8,548 bases of DNA from an uncultured Oscillospiraceae bacterium (lineage in GTDB: Bacteria > Bacillota > Clostridia > Oscillospirales > Oscillospiraceae). Positions 1-6,467 of the stretch are shown here, piece after piece. The position numbers were made by a program, and so were the translations under genes. Positions within the stretch are counted from its first letter, which is position 1; each line of letters starts with the position of its first letter. The notes under the pieces are model-generated. The model was not told where the DNA came from. It ran no database searches and worked only from the letters and a program-made list of their open reading frames with translations. The stretch lies in assembly GCA_934546725.1 (NCBI GenBank), contig CAKTED010000055.1, positions 1 through 8,548 on the forward strand, written 5' to 3'.

Positions 1-1888
1 GGATAAAACGATAAAGATGGCGCGCCTCGCCATATCCGCCGAGGAGGCGCTTGAGATAGCGGAGCATAAGCGCAGAGCGGCGGCGCAGCAGGCGGCCGTT
101 TTGAAGCTGCTTGCCGAGATCGGCGAGGCCGAGGTGCGGGAAATAAGCTACTTCACCGGTGCGAAGTCCGCGTCCATAACCGCGCTTGAAAAGCAGGGGT
201 ACATCGAGCTGGAGCAGCGGGAGGTATTCCGCGCGCCAAAATATGAAAGCGGTCCGGTGAACAGGATCGAAAGCCTGAACGAACAGCAGGAGGCCGCCTT
301 CAGCGGGCTCAGTGAAATGCTGGATTCCGGAAAAGCCGCCGCGGCGTTGCTTTACGGCGTTACCGGCAGCGGAAAAACGGCGGTGTATATAAGCCTGATA
401 CGGAGGGCGATAGAGCTTGGGCGGCAGGCGCTGGTGCTCGTGCCGGAAATCGCGCTCACGCCGCAGCTTATGGCCACGTTCAGGGCGCATTTCGGCGAGA
501 GAGTGGCCGTTCTGCACAGCTCGCTCTCCATAGGCGAGCGCTATGATGAGTGGAAGCGGATAAAGGCGGATACGGTGGACGTTGTGGTCGGCACGCGCTC
601 GGCGGTCTTCGCGCCCGTGAGCCGCCTCGGAATACTCATTATCGACGAGGAACAGGAATATACCTATAAATCCGAAAATAACCCGCGCTATCACGCGAGA
701 GACGCTGCAAAATTTATCTGCGCGAGCGAAAACGCCCTGCTGCTCCTCGGCTCGGCCACGCCGTCCGTCGAGAGCATGTATAGCGCGCTGAGCGGGAAAT
801 ACCGCCTGTTCAGAATGGACGGGCGCTTTAACCGGCGCGCCCTGCCGAGGGTGATAATATCCGATATGCGCGAAGAACTGCGGCGGGGAATAGACGGGAG
901 CGTCGGTTCCGTGCTCTGCGGCGAGCTTGAAAAAAATTTCGCCGCGGGGGAGCAGGCGATACTGTTCATAAACCGGCGCGGCAGCAGCGGCAGCGTGACC
1001 TGTACCGAGTGCGGCAATACGCTGCAGTGCCCCTCGTGCAGCGCGAACCTTACCTATCATTCCGCCAACAGGCGGCTCATGTGCCATTACTGCGGCTATT
1101 CGCGCCCGGTGGATGAGCAGTGCCCGGAATGCGGACATGCTCTGCGGTTTATGGGCGCCGGTACCCAGCGGGTAGAGGAGGAGCTGAAGGAGCTTTACCC
1201 CGGCGTGGACGTGATGCGCATGGATACCGATACCGTGACGGCCTCGCGCTCGCACGAGACCATACTTTCGGATTTCGTGAAGAAAAAAACTCCGGTGCTT
1301 ATCGGCACGCAGATGGTGGCCAAGGGGCTGAACCTTGAAAACGTTACGCTTGTCGGCGTGGTTGCGGCGGATCAGATGCTGTATTCCGGCGATTACCGCG
1401 CGCGGGAGCGCACGTTCAGCCTGATAACACAGGTCGTGGGCCGGTCGGGACGCGGCGAAAAATCCGGCCGCGCCGTCATACAGACGTATACGCCGGATAA
1501 CGAGGTCATCCGCTGCGCCGCCGCGCAGGACTATGATTCGTTTTACAGGGGCGAGATCGAGCTGAGAAGGATACTCTCTCTGCCGCCGTTCACGGAGCTG
1601 TACTCCATCATGGTCAGCGGCCAGAACGAGGAGAGGGTACTGCGCTGCTGCTGCGAAATGAAAACGGCGCTGGAGCGTTCTCTGCCGCGTTCGGACGATA
1701 TCCGGGTCCTCGGTCCGGCGGCCGCGCATGTTCTCAAAATCAATAACCGCTACCGCTATCGCCTGTATCTCCGCTGCCCGCCGGGCAGGGAGGCGAGGGC
1801 GCTCACGGCGGCGGCAATAAAAAAATATTCGTCAGACCCGCGATTTAAAAGGCTTTCGATATTCGGGGATATCGACCCGATGGACTGA
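1..1888 (+). CDS. priA: Primosomal replication-restart helicase PriA, 5' partial
   Basis: PriA is a 3'-to-5' superfamily 2 DNA helicase that recognises stalled forks and reloads the replicative helicase. The frame is open from base 2, so the ATG at 17 is probably an internal Met and the true start lies upstream. About 628 codons are present against roughly 730-830 for the family, so the N-terminal 3'-DNA-binding domain and part of the winged helix are missing. Counting from the Met at 17: Walker A GVTGSGKT at 114-121, Walker B-type DEEQ at 210-213 (DEEH in Escherichia coli and B. subtilis), motif III GSATPS at 245-250. Eight zinc-binding cysteines form four CxxC pairs at 329/332, 338/341, 356/359 and 369/372. 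GTQMVAKGLNL at 430-440 and QVVGRSGRG at 472-480 are motifs V and VI. It stops with TGA 24 bases before def. The identity is secure; the partial state is read directly from the open frame. Confidence 0.97.
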   Translation, partial: DKTIKMARLAISAEEALEIAEHKRRAAAQQAAVLKLLAEIGEAEVREISYFTGAKSASITALEKQGYIELEQREVFRAPKYESGPVNRIESLNEQQEAAFSGLSEMLDSGKAAAALLYGVTGSGKTAVYISLIRRAIELGRQALVLVPEIALTPQLMATFRAHFGERVAVLHSSLSIGERYDEWKRIKADTVDVVVGTRSAVFAPVSRLGILIIDEEQEYTYKSENNPRYHARDAAKFICASENALLLLGSATPSVESMYSALSGKYRLFRMDGRFNRRALPRVIISDMREELRRGIDGSVGSVLCGELEKNFAAGEQAILFINRRGSSGSVTCTECGNTLQCPSCSANLTYHSANRRLMCHYCGYSRPVDEQCPECGHALRFMGAGTQRVEEELKELYPGVDVMRMDTDTVTASRSHETILSDFVKKKTPVLIGTQMVAKGLNLENVTLVGVVAADQMLYSGDYRARERTFSLITQVVGRSGRGEKSGRAVIQTYTPDNEVIRCAAAQDYDSFYRGEIELRRILSLPPFTELYSIMVSGQNEERVLRCCCEMKTALERSLPRSDDIRVLGPAAAHVLKINNRYRYRLYLRCPPGREARALTAAAIKKYSSDPRFKRLSIFGDIDPMD

Positions 1889-1896
1889 AGCATTGC

Positions 1897-1903
1897 GAAA
1901 GGA
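1897..1903 (+). promoter_or_regulatory. Ribosome binding site of def (GAAAGGA)
   Basis: GAAAGGA lies 9 bases before the def ATG, between the priA stop and def. The surrounding string TGCGAAAGGAT is repeated exactly before prkC, which supports it as a real ribosome binding site in this genome. Confidence 0.75.
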
Positions 1904-1912
1904 TGAAATAGC

Positions 1913-2422
1913 ATGGCACTTAGAAATATAGTAAAAAAGGGCGACGACTGTCTTACGAAAAACTGCCGCGCGGTAACGGATTTTAACCCGAGACTGCATA
2001 AGCTGCTCGACGATATGCGCGAAACGCTCATCGATTCCAACGGAGTTGGGCTTGCCGCGCCGCAGGTCGGGGTCCTGAGAAGGGCTGTGCTCGTTATCGA
2101 CACAACTAAGGAGGACAGCCCGATAATTGAGCTCATAAACCCCGAGATAGTGGAAACCGAAGGCGAGCAGGAGGGGCCGGAGGGCTGCCTGAGCGTGCCT
2201 GGAGTATGGGGAATAGTCAAACGTCCGATGCATGTTAAGGTAAAGGCTCAGGACCGCTTCGGCAATGAGTTCGAGGTCGAGGGCGACGAGCTTACGGCCC
2301 GCGCTTTCTGCCATGAGATAGACCACCTTTCCGGCATCCTCTTCGACACGAGGGCGGAGCGCCTGCTTACGCCCGAGGAGATGGAGGAAATGTATGCCGG
2401 GGACGGAGAGGAAGAGGAATAA
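1913..2422 (+). CDS. def: Peptide deformylase
   Basis: This cytoplasmic metalloenzyme removes the formyl group from the N-terminal formyl-Met of nascent proteins at the ribosome exit. All three family motifs are intact in the 169-residue product: GVGLAAPQVG at 44-53, EGCLSVP at 90-96 with metal ligand Cys92, and HEIDH at 134-138 with ligands His134 and His138 and catalytic Glu135. The CLSVP form of motif 2 is that of the type 1 enzymes, rather than the type 2 form of many Bacilli. The length is normal. The C-terminus ends in an acidic stretch (GDGEEEE), which looks like an unstructured tail. The ATG start is supported by a GAAAGGA site 9 bases upstream. The stop overlaps the fmt start by one base. 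Deformylase and formyltransferase form one cycle, and adjacent def-fmt is a very common bacterial arrangement. Confidence 0.98.
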   Translation: MALRNIVKKGDDCLTKNCRAVTDFNPRLHKLLDDMRETLIDSNGVGLAAPQVGVLRRAVLVIDTTKEDSPIIELINPEIVETEGEQEGPEGCLSVPGVWGIVKRPMHVKVKAQDRFGNEFEVEGDELTARAFCHEIDHLSGILFDTRAERLLTPEEMEEMYAGDGEEEE

Positions 2423-2424
2423 TG
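2405..2424 (+). promoter_or_regulatory. Translational coupling junction def/fmt (TAATG)
   Basis: The def stop TAA (2420-2422) shares its last A with the fmt ATG (2422-2424). A Shine-Dalgarno-like GGAGAGG sits at 2405-2411 inside the last def codons, 10 bases before the ATG. This is a classic arrangement for stop-restart coupling, which would keep deformylase and formyltransferase synthesis in step. The coupling itself is inferred. Confidence 0.65.
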
Positions 2425-3339
2425 CGCATAGTGTTCATGGGCACGCCGGACTTTGCGCTATCCTCGCTTGAGGCGGTGTATAACGCGGGCTATGATATCT
2501 GCGCCGTTTATACCCAGCCGGATAAGCCCGCAAAGCGCGGCATGAAGCTGGCCGCGAGCCCGGTGAAGAAATTTGCCGAGGAAAAGGGGCTGAAGGTCCT
2601 TCAGCCCGCAAGGCTGAAAAATTCGCCCGAGGCCATGGAGGAGTTTCGCGCGCTCGGCGCGGATATCGCCGTGGTCGTGGCCTACGGAAAGCTCCTGCCG
2701 GACGAAATGCTCTCCGCCCCGCCGCTTGGCTGCATCAATATCCACGGCTCGTTGCTGCCGAAATATCGCGGTTCCGCGCCGATACAGTGGACGGTGCTGA
2801 ACGGCGAAAGGGAGGGCGGCGTTACGGCCATGTACCTTGCACACGATATGGACGCGGGCGATATGATCGCCTCGGCCTCCACGCCCATAGGGAAGTACGA
2901 GACATATGGCGAGCTTTATGACAGACTGCGCGTTATCGGCGCGCAGCTGCTGCTCGATACTCTCCGCGCCATTGAAAGCGGTACGGCCACGCGCACGGCG
3001 CAGGATCCCGCGCTTGTGAGCTATGCTCCGCCAATAATGCGCGAGGACTGCCCGATAGACTGGACGAGGTCGGCGGACGAGGTCATAAACCACATAAGAG
3101 GTCTTGCGCCGAAGCCTGCCGCGACGGCGGAGCTTGGCGGAAGCGTTTTCAAAATATTCTCCGCGCGCAGAACGGGAAACTCGACAGAGCTTCCCGCGGG
3201 CAGCGTTATCGCGCAGACGAAGCAGGGGCTCGAGCTTGCCTGCGGAGACGGTAAAAGCATTGTGATAACGGAGCTTCAGGCTCCCGGCGGAAAAAGAATG
3301 AAGACCGCCGACTATTTACGTGGACACAAAATTATCTGA
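2422..3339 (+). CDS. fmt: Methionyl-tRNA formyltransferase
   Basis: Transfers a formyl group from 10-formyl-tetrahydrofolate to Met-tRNA(fMet), the initiator tRNA, in the cytoplasm. The 305-residue product starts with the Rossmann-like MRIVFMGTPDFA. The catalytic triad matches E. coli Fmt numbering: Asn106 and His108 in NIHGS, and Asp144 in MDAGD (143-147). The signature SLLPKYRGSAPIQ lies at 110-122. The C-terminal OB-like tRNA-binding domain is present, from about LAPKPAA to the closing GGKRMKTADYLRGHKI, so the gene is full length (family about 310). It overlaps def by one base. Only 16-22 bases separate it from rsmB. In some Clostridia I recall a membrane zinc metallopeptidase gene between fmt and rsmB; none is here. 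Identity is near certain. Confidence 0.98.
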   Translation: MRIVFMGTPDFALSSLEAVYNAGYDICAVYTQPDKPAKRGMKLAASPVKKFAEEKGLKVLQPARLKNSPEAMEEFRALGADIAVVVAYGKLLPDEMLSAPPLGCINIHGSLLPKYRGSAPIQWTVLNGEREGGVTAMYLAHDMDAGDMIASASTPIGKYETYGELYDRLRVIGAQLLLDTLRAIESGTATRTAQDPALVSYAPPIMREDCPIDWTRSADEVINHIRGLAPKPAATAELGGSVFKIFSARRTGNSTELPAGSVIAQTKQGLELACGDGKSIVITELQAPGGKRMKTADYLRGHKII

Positions 3340-3346
3340 GAGAGGG
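3338..3346 (+). promoter_or_regulatory. Ribosome binding site that decides the rsmB start (GAGAGAGGG)
   Basis: The purine run GAGAGAGGG overlaps the fmt stop codon. It ends 9 bases before a GTG at 3356 and 15 bases before an ATG at 3362. The first spacing fits the other genes here (7-11 bases), so it favours the GTG. A further in-frame GTG at 3320 lies upstream of this site and inside fmt, and is unlikely to be used. Confidence 0.55.
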
Positions 3347-3355
3347 CGAAGCGGC

Positions 3356-4669
3356 GTGCCGATGGGAGCGAGAGAGGCGGCGGTTTCAGCGCTGGGAGCA
3401 TACAGACGCTCCGGCGCGTGGTCCGACGCGTATCTGAACGGACTGTTCAGAAAGGAAAATATGGAGCCACGCGAGCGGGCGCTTGCAACGCGGCTGTGCT
3501 GCGGCGTGCTGCAACACCTTTATCTCATTGATTTTCGCCTTGCGGCATATGTGAAGGGCGGCATGGAGAAGCTCCGGCCGGAGGTTTTGGATATTTTAAG
3601 AGTTTCGGCGTACCAGATAATGTTTATGGACCGGATACCCGTCAGCGCGGCGGTGAACGAGGGCGTAAGCCTTGCGAAAAGGCTGGCAAATAAGGGCGCT
3701 GCGGGGCTGGTGAACGCGGTTTTGCGCCGCGTTGGCGAAAACAGAGGTGGATATCCGGAGCCGGAGGAGCCGTGGATAAAATACAGCCACACGAAGGAGT
3801 GGTATGATTATTTTACCGCGCTTATCGGCGCCGAAGATACGGAAAGGCTCATGGCCGCCGATAATGAGCCGCAGGCCGTCACGATCCGAGCAAACCCGCT
3901 CAGAGGCACGGCTTCGGAGCTTGAGGAAAGCCTGAACGCGCAGGGCATCGGCTTTGAGCGGCATGAGTGGCTGGCGGACTGCTTCGATATTTTGCAGGCG
4001 GGCGATATAACGGAGCTGAACGCATTTAAAAGCGGCCTTGCATACGTTCAGGACGCGGCGGCGGCGCTTGCGGTGCTTGCCGCAGAGCCGAAGCCGGGTG
4101 AAAGAGTGCTGGATGCCTGCGCCGCTCCGGGCGGCAAGAGCTTTCTTGCCGCGATGCTGATGCAGGATTCCGGCTCTATACTCTCCTGCGACCTGCACCC
4201 CAATAAGCTCAGGTGGGTGGAGGACGGCGCGGAGAGGCTGGGGATAAGCATTATCTCCACCGCGCCGATGGATGCCTCGCGCTTCAGACCCGAGCTGGAG
4301 GAGCGGTTCGACCTCGTTATTGCGGACGTGCCGTGCTCCGGCATGGGCGTTATCGGCAAAAAGCCGGAAATTCGATTTAAGCACTTTGGGGATATTGCGT
4401 CTCTGCCGGAAATACAATATAATATACTCAAAAATCTTTCGCGCTATGTTAAGCCCGGCGGCAGGATCGTCTACTCCACCTGTACGCTCGTGCGGGAGGA
4501 GAACGAGGCGGTGACGGGCCGATTCCTCAGCGAAAACGGCGGCTTTGAGCGCGAGGTGTTTGATCTGCCGGAGCCGGTGGGACACCAGGGGAGCGGAGAG
4601 ATAACTCTTTGGCCATTTGAATACGGAACGGACGGTTTTTATATATGCAGGCTGAGAAAGGCGAAGTAA
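3356..4669 (+). CDS. rsmB: 16S rRNA (cytosine(967)-C5)-methyltransferase RsmB
   Basis: Methylates C967 (E. coli numbering) of 16S rRNA with S-adenosylmethionine during 30S assembly. With the GTG at 3356 the product is 437 residues. Residues about 1-135 form the NusB-like RNA-binding domain, beginning MPMGAREAAVSAL. The methyltransferase domain follows: SAM-binding VLDACAAPGGKS at 251-262, motif IV DVPCS with Cys327, and motif VI YSTCTL with Cys376. The latter is the nucleophile in the RsmB/Nop2 family, and the PC cysteine releases the product. The C-terminus ends in the usual DGFYICRLRK. Start choice: GTG 3356 has the better-placed ribosome binding site. ATG 3362, two codons later, gives MGAREAA, which fits the family N-terminus equally well. 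The start is uncertain by those two codons; the function is not. The end overlaps rlmN by 25 bases. Confidence 0.95.
   Translation: MPMGAREAAVSALGAYRRSGAWSDAYLNGLFRKENMEPRERALATRLCCGVLQHLYLIDFRLAAYVKGGMEKLRPEVLDILRVSAYQIMFMDRIPVSAAVNEGVSLAKRLANKGAAGLVNAVLRRVGENRGGYPEPEEPWIKYSHTKEWYDYFTALIGAEDTERLMAADNEPQAVTIRANPLRGTASELEESLNAQGIGFERHEWLADCFDILQAGDITELNAFKSGLAYVQDAAAALAVLAAEPKPGERVLDACAAPGGKSFLAAMLMQDSGSILSCDLHPNKLRWVEDGAERLGISIISTAPMDASRFRPELEERFDLVIADVPCSGMGVIGKKPEIRFKHFGDIASLPEIQYNILKNLSRYVKPGGRIVYSTCTLVREENEAVTGRFLSENGGFEREVFDLPEPVGHQGSGEITLWPFEYGTDGFYICRLRKAK
4395..4423 (+). promoter_or_regulatory. Candidate internal sigma-A promoter inside rsmB
   Basis: A perfect -10 TATAAT at 4418-4423 lies 17 bases after TTGCGT (4395-4400), which matches three of six positions of the -35 consensus. 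The patch is AT-rich against its GC-rich surroundings and lies about 220 bases upstream of rlmN. The same bases encode LPEIQYNIL, a segment plausibly constrained at protein level, so the match may be chance. Confidence 0.2.
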
Positions 4670-5697
4670 AACGCGATATAAAATCCATGCTGCCGGAGGA
4701 GATAGGCGAATATCTCGCGGAGCATGGAGAGAAGAGCTTTCGGGCCGGGCAGATATTCAGGTGGCTTACGGCAGGCGTGAAGAGCTTTGACGAGATGACG
4801 AATATCTCCAAACCGCTCAGAGAGCGGCTGAAGGAGGATTTTTATATCTCCTCGCTCGAGGTGCTGCGCAGGCAGCGCTCAGAGCTGGACGGAACGATAA
4901 AATATCTCTGGCGGCTCGGCGACGGAAACGCCGTTGAGAGCGTACTGATGAAATACGAATACGGGTACAGCATCTGCGTTTCGTCCCAGGCGGGCTGCCG
5001 CATGGGCTGCATATTCTGCGCGTCGACCGGCTGCGGACTTGTGCGCAACCTCAGACCGTCCGAAATTCTGGACCAGATACGCTGCACGGAGCTTGATTCG
5101 GACGTAAAGATTTCGCACATAGTGCTCATGGGCATAGGCGAGCCGATGGACAATTTTGATAACGTAATGCGCTTTCTGCGCCTTGTGAACCACCCGGATG
5201 GATTGAATATCGGCATGCGGCATATCTCGCTTTCCACCTGCGGCCTTACGGACGGAATTGAAAGACTTGCCGGATATAATTTGCAGCTGACGCTGTCTGT
5301 CTCGCTGCACGCGCCTGATGACGAGACCCGCGATAAGCTCATGCCGGTAAACAGAGGCTGCGGGGTGAAAAAGCTCATGGACGCCTGCCGCGCATATTAT
5401 GACAAAACCGGCCGGCGGATCTCGTTTGAATACGCGCTCATAAAGGGCGTGAACGATTCGGACGCGCAGGCAAGGCAGCTTGCCGCGCTGGTGCGCCCGA
5501 TAGGAGGACATATCAACATAATCCCGCTCAATAATATCGAGGGCAGCCCGCTCAAGCCGGGCGACGCCAGGGCCTTTGCGGCGAAGCTTGCGGCGCTTGG
5601 CGCCAACGCTACGGTTCGCAGAAGGCTTGGCTCGGACATAGATGCGGCCTGCGGGCAGCTCAGAAGAAAGACGGCGCAGGAAGAGCCGCGCCGATAG
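4645..5697 (+). CDS. rlmN: Dual-specificity 23S rRNA/tRNA adenine-C2 methyltransferase RlmN
   Basis: A radical-SAM enzyme that makes 2-methyladenosine at A2503 of 23S rRNA and at A37 of some tRNAs. The 350-residue product has the 4Fe-4S ligands Cys118, Cys122 and Cys125 in GCRMGCIFC. Cys111 in CVSSQ has the same spacing to the cluster as E. coli Cys118. The methyl-carrying cysteine (E. coli Cys355) is Cys336 in SDIDAACGQL. GIGEPMDN at 163-170 is the SAM-binding GxGEP motif. The N-terminal helical region (RDIKSMLPEEI, then SFRAGQIFRWL) is the accessory RNA-binding part. The ATG at 4645 lies inside the end of rsmB, with only a weak GGAACGG stretch before it. It is preferred over the ATG at 4687 because the RDIKS segment is usual for RlmN. 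The overlap suggests translation coupled to rsmB. Length is normal for the family. Confidence 0.97.
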   Translation: MQAEKGEVKRDIKSMLPEEIGEYLAEHGEKSFRAGQIFRWLTAGVKSFDEMTNISKPLRERLKEDFYISSLEVLRRQRSELDGTIKYLWRLGDGNAVESVLMKYEYGYSICVSSQAGCRMGCIFCASTGCGLVRNLRPSEILDQIRCTELDSDVKISHIVLMGIGEPMDNFDNVMRFLRLVNHPDGLNIGMRHISLSTCGLTDGIERLAGYNLQLTLSVSLHAPDDETRDKLMPVNRGCGVKKLMDACRAYYDKTGRRISFEYALIKGVNDSDAQARQLAALVRPIGGHINIIPLNNIEGSPLKPGDARAFAAKLAALGANATVRRRLGSDIDAACGQLRRKTAQEEPRR

Positions 5698-5701
5698 GAA
5701 C

Positions 5702-5707
5702 GGAGGT
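5702..5707 (+). promoter_or_regulatory. Strong ribosome binding site of prpC (GGAGGT)
   Basis: GGAGGT lies 11 bases before the prpC ATG in the 21-base gap after rlmN. It is the closest match to the anti-Shine-Dalgarno complement among the starts in this window, suggesting efficient independent initiation of the signalling genes. No promoter or terminator is visible in this short gap. Confidence 0.8.
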
Positions 5708-5718
5708 CGGGTCATAAA

Positions 5719-6450
5719 ATGCAGTATTGGGGTCTGACCGATAAGGGCATGGTCAGAAGTGAAAATCAGGATACGTTTTTTGCCGGGACCGTTCAGTCTC
5801 CGTCCGGCGAGGCGACGCTTTGCGTCGTTTGCGACGGAATGGGCGGCGCGCGCGCGGGCGGACTGGCCAGCAGCACGGCGTGCGGCGCGTTTGTGGATAC
5901 GGTGAAGCACGGCTTTGCCGCGGGAGCCGGGCTGGAAGCGCTCACGGCAGAGGCGGCGAGGGCGGCGAATGACGCCGTTCTGCGCAAGGCGGGCGAAAGC
6001 CCGGAGTATCGCGGCATGGGCACAACGCTCGTGGCGGCCGCGGTTTGCGGAGACGAGGCCGTTGTGGCAAACGTTGGCGACAGCCGCTGCTACATAATAG
6101 AAAACGGCGGCATACGGCAGATAACGAGGGACCACTCCCTCGTGGAGGACATGGTAGATAAGGGCGAGCTGACACGCGAGCAGGCGTGGAAGCACCCGAG
6201 AAAAAATCTTATAACCCGCGCGGTGGGAACGGAGAGCAGCGTTGACTGCGACATTTTCTCGACCGTGCTCGGGGAGGGAAGCTATATGCTCCTGTGCAGC
6301 GATGGACTGAGCAATATAGTCAATTCGCAGGAGATGCTTTTTGAAGTGCTGTACGGCGGAAGCATCGATACGGCCGCGCAGAGAATGATGGATATTGCCC
6401 TTGGCAGAAACGCTTCGGACAATGTGACGGTCGTTCTGCTTGCCAGATAG
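5719..6450 (+). CDS. prpC: PP2C-family Ser/Thr protein phosphatase PrpC (Stp)
   Basis: A cytoplasmic, Mn/Mg-dependent phosphatase that reverses phosphorylation by the partner kinase PrkC. The 243-residue product is a complete bacterial PP2C domain. Motifs in order: MVRSENQD with metal ligand Asp18, VCDGMGG with Asp39 and Gly40, GMGTTLVAA at about 99-107, ANVGDSRCYI at about 117-126, RDHSLVEDMV at about 137-146, LCSDGLSN with Asp195, and SDNVTVVLL with Asp234. The loop after the metal site reads GGARAGGLAS, where many homologues have GGHxAG(E/D)xAS. The His is absent, but all metal-binding Asp residues are present, so activity is expected. It follows rlmN by 21 bases and precedes prkC by 17. 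The phosphatase-kinase pair in this order is a hallmark of Firmicutes. Confidence 0.97.
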   Translation: MQYWGLTDKGMVRSENQDTFFAGTVQSPSGEATLCVVCDGMGGARAGGLASSTACGAFVDTVKHGFAAGAGLEALTAEAARAANDAVLRKAGESPEYRGMGTTLVAAAVCGDEAVVANVGDSRCYIIENGGIRQITRDHSLVEDMVDKGELTREQAWKHPRKNLITRAVGTESSVDCDIFSTVLGEGSYMLLCSDGLSNIVNSQEMLFEVLYGGSIDTAAQRMMDIALGRNASDNVTVVLLAR

Positions 6451-6453
6451 TGC

Positions 6454-6460
6454 GAAAGGA
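6454..6460 (+). promoter_or_regulatory. Ribosome binding site of prkC (GAAAGGA)
   Basis: GAAAGGA lies 7 bases before the ATG at 6468, within TGCGAAAGGAT, the same string found before def. It decides the prkC start: an in-frame GTG at 6450, overlapping the prpC stop, lies upstream of this site and would need a different one. Confidence 0.8.
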
Positions 6461-6467
6461 TATTACT

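Noticed and set aside
3596..4585. A 329-codon open frame on the minus strand, antisense to rsmB
   Set aside because: It lies wholly within rsmB, whose motifs are intact; the translation shows no family pattern and has the composition of a codon shadow.
4631..4640. T-run (GGTTTTT) near the end of rsmB as a terminator
   Set aside because: No complementary GC-rich stem precedes it, and it lies within coding sequence just before the rlmN start.
5258..5280. TTGAAA and TATAAT inside rlmN as a promoter
   Set aside because: The spacer is only 11 bases, too short for a sigma-A promoter.
4879..6195. A 438-codon open frame on the minus strand, antisense to rlmN and prpC
   Set aside because: It spans two well-identified genes and their junction, its translation is Arg/Ala/His-rich with no recognisable motif, and GC-rich coding DNA often leaves such antisense frames open.
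6450..6452. GTG overlapping the prpC stop as an alternative prkC start
   Set aside because: The clear GAAAGGA site lies after this GTG and before the ATG at 6468, and the six extra residues add nothing recognisable.
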